Shown here: in pieces, positions 1 to 5,502 of the stretch
Numbering within the stretch: the first letter of the stretch is position 1
Layout: the number at the start of each line of letters is the position of its first letter
Origin: Leptospira sp.
GTDB taxonomy: Bacteria; Spirochaetota; Leptospiria; Leptospirales; Leptospiraceae
Assembly: GCA_025457985.1 (NCBI GenBank)
Contig: JALOTI010000160.1
Coordinates: 1 to 5,502, forward strand
Length of the DNA stretch: 5,502 nucleotides
Reading direction: 5' to 3'
Made by a program: the position numbers and the translations under genes
The notes under the pieces: generated by a model
Database searches by the model: none
Seen by the model: the letters and a program-made list of their open reading frames with translations, nothing else
What the model was told of the DNA's origin: nothing

Positions 1-70
1 TCTTCTAGCTTATTGTATTTCCATACCCAGTTGTTAGATGTTCGACTCTAATGATGGGAGCTTTTTCCAT
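1..70 (-). pseudogene. 5' end of MlaF-like ABC transporter ATPase, interrupted by an in-frame stop (or frameshift)
   Basis: On the minus strand an ATG at 70-68 overlaps the TAA of the permease gene (TAATG), the usual sign of translational coupling. It reads MEKAPIIRVEHLTTGYGNTI then S and a TAG at 7-5. The RVEHLTTGYGN stretch matches the extreme N-terminus of ABC ATPases of the MlaF type, where the first beta strand and A-loop aromatic (here Tyr16) sit just before the region leading to Walker A. This partner would energise the MlaE permease from the cytoplasmic side. After the stop, the other frame reads CTA GAA GA, giving Leu-Glu-Asp/Glu. That is what an ATPase would have next, so a one-base deletion around positions 8-9 would explain the break. 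It could also be a sequencing error, since only 70 bases are visible. Identity is fairly secure from context; the pseudogene status is not. Confidence 0.55.
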
Positions 71-1194
71 TATATCCCCAAGTAAAAATATAATACGGAA
101 AAAATTCCGTCAAGTAAGGATACAAGAATAATGGATCCAACTACTGCAGCTGTTGTTGACTCACCAACTGCACCTGCCCCTGTTGTCGTACGAAGCCCTC
201 TATAACATCCGATCGAAGCAATGATCATCCCAAAGAAGTAAGACTTTACGAGTCCACCAAATATATCAGAAAATCCAACAGCAATATTAACCTGATTTAC
301 AAAAGTTATCAGCGGAAATCCAAAGCTTACGAGTACAACCGCTCCTCCTATCAGACCAAACAAATTAAATATTACAGTTAGTAAAGGAGTTACAATCAAT
401 GCGGCAACTAACCTTGGTATTATGAGAAACTGAACCGGAGGTAAACCCATGGTTGTTAAAGCATCGATTTCTTCTGAAACCTTCATCGTTCCAAGTTCAG
501 CAGCAAAGGCAGAACCAGACCTTCCTGCTAAAATAAATGCAGTCATCAGTGGGCCAAGCTCCCTAAAGAGAGAAAGGCCAACTAAGTTTGCCACAAAAAT
601 TTCTGCCCCAAATCTCCTCATCGGAATAGCAGATTGAAATGACATGATAAGACCTAACAAAAAACCTATCATTGCAATAATAGGGAAGGAATTTACACCC
701 ATTGTTTCCATAACACGAAAGGCATCTTTCCAGCGAATTTTTGAAGGATGCATCAATGAGTTCCAAAATGAAATGGTTACCTCTCCAGTAAAACTGACTA
801 GGTACTTAAATTCCAATAGGAAATCAATAGTATACTTTCCTATTCTTTCGGACTTACGAAGAGTTTGTTTTTCGCTGTCGAACGATTGTTTAGAATCATC
901 CTCTGCTATTTTTAAGTTTCTTTGAAATTTTTCACTTAACCCATATAATGCGAAAGGAATATTTTTACTTTTTGCAAAAGTATGGATATACTTTATAAAA
1001 CTAATACCTGGAGAAGTTATTTCTACAACATCGGAAGCATACACCTGGATTTGTCTTGGTATTTTTTTAAGGATCTCCTCTTCGAATATCCTCCAATCCT
1101 TTTGTACGACTTGGGTAATTACTTTTTTAGGAAGATGGATTTCCAAATGATTTCCTTCCCATAAAAATGAGGTTTGTCTTTGAATTAAATCCAC
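70..1194 (-). CDS. MlaE/YrbE-type ABC transporter permease with N-terminal STAS-like domain
   Basis: Inner-membrane permease of an MCE/Mla-type lipid ABC transporter, which moves phospholipid or other lipid between inner and outer membrane together with an ATPase and an MCE-domain protein. The 374 residues divide in two. Residues about 1-95 look like a STAS domain, with the typical SPGISFIKYI helix start near 61-70. Residues about 120-374 are the MlaE domain with several hydrophobic helices (roughly 170-192, 255-300, 308-332, 347-372). The family hallmark lies at 212-250, containing ELGPLMTAFILAGRSGSA, then AAELGTMKVSEEIDAL. Plain MlaE proteins are about 260 residues, so the extension is clear; STAS-MlaE fusions are known in the family. 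The start is GTG at 1194-1192. A TAA lies two codons upstream in the same frame (TAA GCA GTG), so translation cannot begin earlier. The ribosome site is weak (AAAGTAAG). The downstream ATPase overlaps by one base, which indicates an operon. Confidence 0.93.
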   Translation of the reverse strand: MDLIQRQTSFLWEGNHLEIHLPKKVITQVVQKDWRIFEEEILKKIPRQIQVYASDVVEITSPGISFIKYIHTFAKSKNIPFALYGLSEKFQRNLKIAEDDSKQSFDSEKQTLRKSERIGKYTIDFLLEFKYLVSFTGEVTISFWNSLMHPSKIRWKDAFRVMETMGVNSFPIIAMIGFLLGLIMSFQSAIPMRRFGAEIFVANLVGLSLFRELGPLMTAFILAGRSGSAFAAELGTMKVSEEIDALTTMGLPPVQFLIIPRLVAALIVTPLLTVIFNLFGLIGGAVVLVSFGFPLITFVNQVNIAVGFSDIFGGLVKSYFFGMIIASIGCYRGLRTTTGAGAVGESTTAAVVGSIILVSLLDGIFSVLYFYLGI

Positions 1195-1279
1195 TGCTTA
1201 CTTTAAGATCGACAGGGAATTCCTATCCTGCAAGTGATTTTATTTTACAATCTACGATCTGTAAAAAATCTTTGAGTCT
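1195..1279. promoter_or_regulatory. Divergent intergenic spacer between permease and AraC-type gene
   Basis: This 85-bp gap separates two divergently read genes, so any promoters for both must lie here or inside the opposing gene. A TACAAT hexamer at 1246-1251 could be a -10 box for the rightward gene, but no convincing -35 box stands 16-18 bp upstream. A perfect 8-bp palindrome GGAATTCC lies at 1216-1223, nested between CAGG (1213-1216) and CCTG (1227-1230). Both could be chance. No transcription start can be assigned with confidence. Confidence 0.3.
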
Positions 1280-2389
1280 ATGTGGGATTGGAATACAAAG
1301 TTTATCTTTTTTACGGCAAGCCTTGCTTTTTTATTCGGTGTTGGCGACTTTATCCGATCTCCGAAAAGCCAAACTTCCCAGAATCAAGTTGTGCTCTTTT
1401 TTTTAGCAGGAATTTTCCAAACCCACACCTATTTGACTGCCACAAAATATTATGTCCATTTCCCAAACCTTTTTCTAGTTCATCTTCCATTCACCGCTCT
1501 TTTTGGACCGTTCTTAAAACGGTATTTTTCAGAACTTTGGGAAGACCAAAATAAGGACGTACGATTTCGAATTTGGGACTGGTTGCCCGCGATTCTTGTA
1601 TTCCTAATTCTCTTGAATTTCTATACGAGCAGTAGCCAAACCAAAGTGGAAATATTCCTTTCTTACAACGAAAAAGGAGTCCCTTTATCATTTAAACTTG
1701 CAATCTGTGTTGCGGTCATACCTATTCTTTATTCTGGATTCTATGTATTCCGACAAATTAATCGTTATACGAGAAAAGAAGTATTTCAAACTTCGGCTCA
1801 TCTGCGTTTAGTGACCCTTGTCGTTGGATTTGGGATATTTGCAAGTTTAGTTGGGTTATATACACTTTTTTTCCATTCCTCACATGGATTGGAAATTGTA
1901 TCTACCATCATTGGTTTTTTATTGGTTTGGATTTATCTTTTGCGTCAAAAGAGTCCTGAACTTTGGGGCGAAGTGAAGGAGATTATAATTGCTGAGAAAA
2001 AATATCAATCCAATCAATTAAAACAGTTTGATCTAAATTTTTTAACAGAACGACTAACAAATCTTATGGAATCAAAAAAGATTTATAGAGATGAAGATCT
2101 CAATCTTGGCAAATTAGCTAAACAAATGGATCTTTCCGAACACCAACTTTCTGAATTCTTAAACCAACATATAGGAAAAAACTTTTTCCACTTTATCAAC
2201 CACTACCGGATCGCAGAGGCAAAAGAAATTTGTGCAAAAGAGCCTACAAAAAATATCCTAAACATTGCCCTTGAAGTTGGATTTCCTTCCAAGTCAACAT
2301 TCTACGATGCATTCAAACGCGAGGTTGGAATAAGTCCTACCGAATACCGTAAACAACAAAAATTGACACAAACGCCGAAAACCAAATGA
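1280..2389 (+). CDS. Membrane-anchored AraC-family transcriptional regulator
   Basis: A 369-residue protein that joins a multi-pass membrane sensor to a DNA-binding domain. About seven hydrophobic segments fill residues 7-221 (near 7-24, 37-53, 60-79, 101-119, 138-158, 173-197 and 204-221). A linker of roughly 35 charged residues follows. The C-terminus (about 258-357) is an AraC/XylS double helix-turn-helix. The first HTH is around 274-297 (LNLGKLAKQMDLSEHQLSEF). The second is around 325-357, with the signature NIALEVGFPSKSTFYDAFKR, then G350-ISPTEYR. The layout predicts that a membrane or small-molecule signal is relayed to DNA near the inner membrane; the ligand is unknown. The ATG at 1280 is the first start after an in-frame TAA at 1262-1264, with only a weak ribosome site. 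The next gene on the same strand is a membrane oxidase 119 bp downstream, a natural candidate target. Autoregulation is possible but unproven. Confidence 0.9.
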   Translation: MWDWNTKFIFFTASLAFLFGVGDFIRSPKSQTSQNQVVLFFLAGIFQTHTYLTATKYYVHFPNLFLVHLPFTALFGPFLKRYFSELWEDQNKDVRFRIWDWLPAILVFLILLNFYTSSSQTKVEIFLSYNEKGVPLSFKLAICVAVIPILYSGFYVFRQINRYTRKEVFQTSAHLRLVTLVVGFGIFASLVGLYTLFFHSSHGLEIVSTIIGFLLVWIYLLRQKSPELWGEVKEIIIAEKKYQSNQLKQFDLNFLTERLTNLMESKKIYRDEDLNLGKLAKQMDLSEHQLSEFLNQHIGKNFFHFINHYRIAEAKEICAKEPTKNILNIALEVGFPSKSTFYDAFKREVGISPTEYRKQQKLTQTPKTK

Positions 2390-2393
2390 CTTT

Positions 2394-2448
2394 ACCGAAT
2401 CGACCGAGTCGGAATCTTTTTTTATTCCAAATGGACCGAATCGGTCGA
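2394..2448. promoter_or_regulatory. Cluster of CCGANTCGG palindromes, probable operator upstream of the oxidase gene
   Basis: Three related dyads share a CCGA-N-TCGG core. The best is GACCGAATCGGTC (2434-2446), with perfect 6-bp arms around A2440. GACCGAGTCGG (2402-2412) has 4-bp arms around G2408. An imperfect one (ACCGAATCGAC, 2394-2404) centres on A2399. The two better centres are 32 bp apart, about three helical turns, as expected for regulator dimers on one DNA face. The sites also form a larger inverted repeat, TCGACCGA (2400-2407) against TCGGTCGA (2441-2448), and a direct repeat of 14 bp with two mismatches (2394-2407 and 2435-2448). A T-run at 2417-2423 follows the first dyad, so a role as terminator of the regulator gene is an alternative. 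A loose -10 candidate, TATACA, lies at 2466-2471, placing the last dyad near a possible -35 position. The pattern is directly visible; the operator role is inferred. Confidence 0.6.
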
Positions 2449-2496
2449 AGGTTGGATTGAGTTGGTATACACTGTGGTGGTAAAACTAACCGAAGT

Positions 2497-2504
2497 AGGT
2501 AGGT
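2497..2504 (+). promoter_or_regulatory. Ribosome binding site of the oxidase gene
   Basis: The tandem AGGTAGGT ends four bases before the ATG at 2509. It supports that start over the in-frame ATG codons at 2542 and 2581, which lack a comparable site. Confidence 0.6.
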
Positions 2505-2508
2505 AAAT

Positions 2509-3372
2509 ATGTTCGATGGACCAATTCAATGTGATTTAGTCATGGATTGTGTGGTGCGAGTTGGATTCGCACAAACAGTAATGAATTTTATACGGTACTA
2601 CCCTATTGCAGGGCTGGCATTTCTCCTGTTTTATGTTTGGAGGAAAAAGTCATTTGAGAACTACCGAATTCAAAAATTATATCCAAATACAAAAAAGGTA
2701 TGGGAAGAATTCCGACAATCGGCCGTTACACTACTAATATTTACAGCCATTGCAACTTCCAATATAACATTAGCAAAAATGAAACTGATTCCAAGTGGTG
2801 TTTACTTTGGTCCCGTGGAAGGAGCCTGGGAAATTTCCTATCATTTTATCAGCTTTGGGCTGATTACAATCTGGCATGAGACTTGGTTCTATTGGATGCA
2901 CCGGTTTGCACACCACAAAAAGGTATATCGATATGTCCACATGGAGCACCACCAGTCGATCAATCCCTCTCCACTTGCGGCTTATAGATTCCAAGCAACA
3001 GAGGCTTTTTTAGAAGCTATATATATTGTTCCCTTTGTTGCATTCATTCCCATCCACTTTCACGTTGTTATCTTCCATACCTTTTATGCGATGGTATTGA
3101 ATATTTGGTGGCATTTAGGTTATGAATTTTTTCCTAAAGGTTTTGCCAGTCATCCAATTACGAAATGGATCAATACATCTACTCACCACAACCTCCACCA
3201 CCAAAAATTTTTAGGAAATTATTCTCTCTACTTTAATTTTTGGGACCGCATTATGGGAACTAACTTCCCTAATTACGAAGCCTACTTTGATGAAGTTGTG
3301 GAAAAAAGGGAGAGTCGGAGAAATCAACCGATGGAAGGGGAAGAGAGAAACTTAGTTTCTTCAGAAAGTTAA
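2509..3372 (+). CDS. Sterol desaturase / fatty acid hydroxylase family membrane di-iron oxidase
   Basis: An integral membrane oxidase of the fatty acid hydroxylase superfamily (sterol desaturases, carotenoid and alkyl hydroxylases), which uses two irons and O2 to hydroxylate or desaturate a lipid. The 287 residues carry the full histidine set. The first cluster is HRFAHH (H131, H135, H136) after the conserved HETWFYWM stretch. The second is HMEHH (H144, H147, H148). The third is THHNLHHQ (H226, H227, H230, H231). H202 in WWHLGYE and H215 are also in family positions. Hydrophobic segments lie near 28-44, 71-85, 108-122 and 164-198. The C-terminal 30 residues are charged and probably cytoplasmic. 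Length is normal for bacterial members. No ferredoxin or reductase gene is adjacent, so the electron donor is unknown, as is the substrate; a sterol role is unlikely to follow from the family name alone. The palindrome cluster upstream suggests its own regulated promoter. Confidence 0.92.
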   Translation: MFDGPIQCDLVMDCVVRVGFAQTVMNFIRYYPIAGLAFLLFYVWRKKSFENYRIQKLYPNTKKVWEEFRQSAVTLLIFTAIATSNITLAKMKLIPSGVYFGPVEGAWEISYHFISFGLITIWHETWFYWMHRFAHHKKVYRYVHMEHHQSINPSPLAAYRFQATEAFLEAIYIVPFVAFIPIHFHVVIFHTFYAMVLNIWWHLGYEFFPKGFASHPITKWINTSTHHNLHHQKFLGNYSLYFNFWDRIMGTNFPNYEAYFDEVVEKRESRRNQPMEGEERNLVSSES

Positions 3373-3425
3373 AGATTCTAGTTCGGAAGCCATCATGTCA
3401 ATATACCTACCAAACCAGCGCGAAG

Positions 3426-3578
3426 ATGAACAAACAAATTTATGGAGAATGGCTACCTTCTTCTGGCTATGAACGAGATCCTAAAAAAGCCGATATCGCA
3501 GCATACTTCCCAGCAGCTTTTTTACCTATGACCCAAATGGCAGTTCGCTGGTGGATTCCTGTGATCAAAAAAAAATGA
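3426..3578 (+). pseudogene. C-terminal remnant of a GyrI-like effector-binding domain protein
   Basis: A 50-codon reading frame encodes MNKQIYGEWLPSSGYERDP, a short middle, and a tail WWIPVIKKK before TGA. The IYGEWLPSSGYE block, an acidic-aromatic segment (ADIAAYFP) and the final WIPV-KK are the order seen at the C-terminus of GyrI/SbmC-like domains, found alone or after an AraC HTH. Such a domain is about 150 residues, so the first two thirds and any HTH are missing. Upstream, the same frame stays open into the end of the oxidase gene but soon stops resembling the family (perhaps as far back as the KMNKQ residues). No ribosome site precedes the ATG at 3426. The likeliest reading is the leftover of a deleted gene rather than a working small protein. 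The rest of the 302-bp stretch between flanking genes (3373-3674) shows no other coding signal; it holds only the inverted repeats near its right end. Confidence 0.65.
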
Positions 3579-3644
3579 ATTGGATTTGGGTGGGTTTTGA
3601 AGATCGATATTATGGCCTCGGTAGGAACAGAATTTAACTTGTAA

Positions 3645-3674
3645 ATCAGATATTCTGATATCCGAATAGTCGGA
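3645..3674. repeat. Two tandem small inverted repeats abutting the helicase start codon
   Basis: The first is ATCAGA-TAT-TCTGAT (3645-3659), with perfect 6-bp arms and a 3-bp centre. The second is TCCGA-ATAG-TCGGA (3661-3674), with 5-bp arms, and it ends directly at the ATG at 3675. The second also resembles a widened version of the CCGA-TCGG dyads upstream of the oxidase gene. They could be operator sites or, in the mRNA, a small hairpin covering the ribosome-binding zone. No good Shine-Dalgarno sequence is otherwise visible. A TATTCT hexamer at 3651-3656 could be a -10 box within the first dyad, but without a clear -35. Confidence 0.45.
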
Positions 3675-5502
3675 ATGTCTGAAATTATCCCTGGAATCTA
3701 TGATAGGATCATAGATTTTGAGTTAGATGAACTTATCAAAAGAGCCGATTTACAGCCCATATTAAGGTTGATAGACGATGAAGAATCCCCTTCCCTCTAT
3801 GCGACCTTTCTTAGCCAGGTATTAAAAAAATCACTTAGTTCCTTAGAACCCAAAAAACGGGTTTTTATCTTCAACCAAATCATTGAGCTTATCTCAAATC
3901 AAAATGGTCTAGAAGAATTTAAGTCCAAAAGAATTCAAGAGGAAGGAAACACAAAATTATTCCTGTCAACAAATAAAAATCTCCCAAGACCAATCACTCC
4001 GCTGTACATCAGTTCACTTCTTACAGGACAAGGAAACGATCCACCCTTGGAACACGAAATTCGGGCCGAACTGATTTCATCTGACCGAGTAGATATCCTG
4101 ATTTCTTTTGTAAAATGGTCAGGACTTAGATTATTACTTCCTTCTTTTGAAGAGCTTGAAAAACGAAATGTCCCGGTACGAATCATTTCTACTAGTTATA
4201 TGGGTGTCAGTGAACCCGAAGCACTCAAACGACTATCCGAATTTAAAAATATTTCCATTCGTGTTTCTTTGGATAAAGAACATACAAGACTACATGCAAA
4301 AGCCTACCATTTCCACCGAAAGTCGGGTTTTTCCACTGCCTATATAGGTTCAGCTAATATGACGTATGTGGCGATGACCAGTGGTCTTGAATGGACAGTA
4401 AAGGTGACAGCCCAAGACATGCCACATATATTGGAACGATTTACTGCCGAATTTGAGACTTATTGGGAAAACAAAGATTATGTTCCTCTGAAATCAGAGT
4501 CGGATCTTCAAAAATTCCAGAATGTTATTCAATCCTTCAAAACATCCACACAGAATACAATTTTTTTTGCTGAGATCACACCAAGGCTGTACCAAGAAAG
4601 AATCTTAGAAGAAATACAATTTGAAAGGGAGAATGAAAATTATAAAAATCTAATCATCGCGGCCACAGGAACTGGAAAAACCGTCATATCCGCGTTTGAC
4701 TATTTTCGCTACTGCCAAACACAAAAATTGATGGTTCCCCTTCTGTATGTTGCACATAGAAAAGAAATCCTAGACCAAGCAATGGCTTGTTTTCGTTTGA
4801 TCACCAAAGATCAAAATTTTGGCGAATTTATGGGAGATGGTGAGAATCCATTTGCAAGATCGGAAGTAGTCCCCCATGTATTCGCCACGGTTCAAAGTAT
4901 CAATTCACAAAAACTCTGGGAAAAAACAAACTCAGATTTTTTCCAATTTTTGATTATCGATGAGGTTCACCACGGGACAGCATCGAGCTATCGAAATCTT
5001 TTTGAAAGATTTTCTCCAAAGGTTCTTGTTGGACTTACGGCAACTCCAGAGCGAATGGATGGGGAATCGATTCTGCCAGATTTTAATTATCGCATAACAT
5101 CCGAAATTCGTTTAGCAGAAGCATTGGAAGAAAAACTTCTATGCCCGTTTCATTATTTTGGTATCTCAGACAACATTAAGTTAACAGATGATAAATTCTG
5201 GAAAAATGGTAAATACGATATAAAAGAGATTGAAAATGTTTATACGGCGGATCATATAGATGCCAAACAAAGAATTGATCTAATCAATAAAGCTATTCAA
5301 AAGTACCAACCCAATCAAGATACAATCAAAGCCATTGGTTTTTGTGTCAGCGTAAAACATGCAAAGTATATGGCCGAAGCTTTCCAAACGATCGGTTTTT
5401 CTTCAGAATTCTTAGTTGGAGAAACCGAATCCGAAAAAAGAAAGGATATTCTGAGAAGTTTCAGATCAGGAAAGATCAAAATCCTTTTCACTGTGGATTT
5501 AT
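3675..5502 (+). CDS. PLD-nuclease-like / SF2 DEVH helicase fusion protein, 3' end outside window
   Basis: A large DNA- or RNA-processing protein with 609 residues visible and no stop before the window edge. Residues 1 to about 110 are helical and charged, without a motif I recognise. Residues about 115-265 form a single phospholipase D/HKD-nuclease-like domain. H207-A-K209 and G225-S226-A-N228 give the HxK and GSxN pair, but the classical Asp five residues after the Lys is His214. Residues about 310-480 are the first RecA domain of an SF2 helicase (COG1061 type), with Walker A ATGTGKT (330-336), motif Ia VAHRKEIL (359-366), the DEVH box (429-432) and TATPER (455-460). The second RecA domain starts near 500 and is cut at ILFTVDL, just where motif V follows. 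Full-length relatives are around 1000 residues and often end in a DUF3427 domain, as I recall. The ATG at 3675 is the first start after an in-frame TAA at 3642-3644. Restriction- or defence-linked DNA processing is plausible but unproven. Confidence 0.88.
   Translation, partial: MSEIIPGIYDRIIDFELDELIKRADLQPILRLIDDEESPSLYATFLSQVLKKSLSSLEPKKRVFIFNQIIELISNQNGLEEFKSKRIQEEGNTKLFLSTNKNLPRPITPLYISSLLTGQGNDPPLEHEIRAELISSDRVDILISFVKWSGLRLLLPSFEELEKRNVPVRIISTSYMGVSEPEALKRLSEFKNISIRVSLDKEHTRLHAKAYHFHRKSGFSTAYIGSANMTYVAMTSGLEWTVKVTAQDMPHILERFTAEFETYWENKDYVPLKSESDLQKFQNVIQSFKTSTQNTIFFAEITPRLYQERILEEIQFERENENYKNLIIAATGTGKTVISAFDYFRYCQTQKLMVPLLYVAHRKEILDQAMACFRLITKDQNFGEFMGDGENPFARSEVVPHVFATVQSINSQKLWEKTNSDFFQFLIIDEVHHGTASSYRNLFERFSPKVLVGLTATPERMDGESILPDFNYRITSEIRLAEALEEKLLCPFHYFGISDNIKLTDDKFWKNGKYDIKEIENVYTADHIDAKQRIDLINKAIQKYQPNQDTIKAIGFCVSVKHAKYMAEAFQTIGFSSEFLVGETESEKRKDILRSFRSGKIKILFTVDL

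Noticed and set aside
449..925. Plus-strand open frames (449-637 and 644-925)
   Set aside because: They lie antisense to the well-supported MlaE permease and encode no recognisable protein; they are shadows of its codon pattern.
1167..1406. Plus-strand 79-codon frame across the divergent spacer
   Set aside because: It overlaps both the permease start and the AraC-type gene in another frame and has no recognisable motif; the spacer itself shows no coding signal.
2400..2448. Intrinsic terminator of the AraC-type gene
   Set aside because: The T-run (2417-2423) follows only a weak 4-bp hairpin; in the stronger long inverted repeat the T-run is in the loop. A termination role is possible but less supported than an operator.
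2394..2448. Leptospira LexA (SOS) box
   Set aside because: The dyads are CCGANTCGG, unlike the TTTGN5CAAA-type site that I recall for Leptospira LexA.
3373..3674. Transposon or IS end, or attachment site, next to the gene remnant
   Set aside because: No terminal inverted repeats, target duplication, transposase fragment or tRNA was visible in the interval.
3935..4347. Minus-strand frame 3935-4186 and plus-strand frame 4147-4347
   Set aside because: Both lie inside the helicase gene, whose frame carries clear PLD and helicase motifs throughout.

Overview
The base composition (low GC), the style of the proteins and the gene set suggest a spirochaete, most likely Leptospira, possibly one of the saprophytic species. 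This is recognition from memory, not a search. Supporting signs are a large AraC regulator with a multi-pass membrane N-terminus (a type common in Leptospira), an MlaE permease with a STAS-like extension, and a fatty-acid-hydroxylase-type membrane oxidase. The window looks chromosomal. No tRNA, rRNA, CRISPR array or insertion sequence was seen.

Left, minus strand (1-1194): the end of a lipid-trafficking ABC operon. An MlaE/YrbE-type permease with a STAS-like N-terminus (70-1194) is followed, with a one-base TAATG overlap, by the first codons of its ATPase partner (MlaF-like). The ATPase frame meets a TAG after 21 codons, just before the window edge. This is either a broken gene or a base error.

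Middle, plus strand (1195-3372): an 85-bp divergent spacer, then a membrane-anchored AraC-family regulator (1280-2389). Next is a 119-bp spacer with a striking cluster of CCGANTCGG palindromes, then a sterol desaturase/fatty acid hydroxylase family membrane oxidase (2509-3372). The palindromes look like an operator for the oxidase gene.

Right, plus strand (3373-5502): about 300 bp without an intact gene. It holds a 50-codon C-terminal scrap of a GyrI-like effector-binding protein and two small inverted repeats. A large protein then starts at 3675 and runs off the window. Its 609 visible residues combine an uncharacterised N-terminus, a single PLD/HKD-nuclease-like domain and an SF2 DEVH helicase. 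This architecture is typical of accessory DNA-processing or defence-type proteins, but the function is not established. The gene scrap beside it suggests that this side of the window has seen gene loss or replacement.
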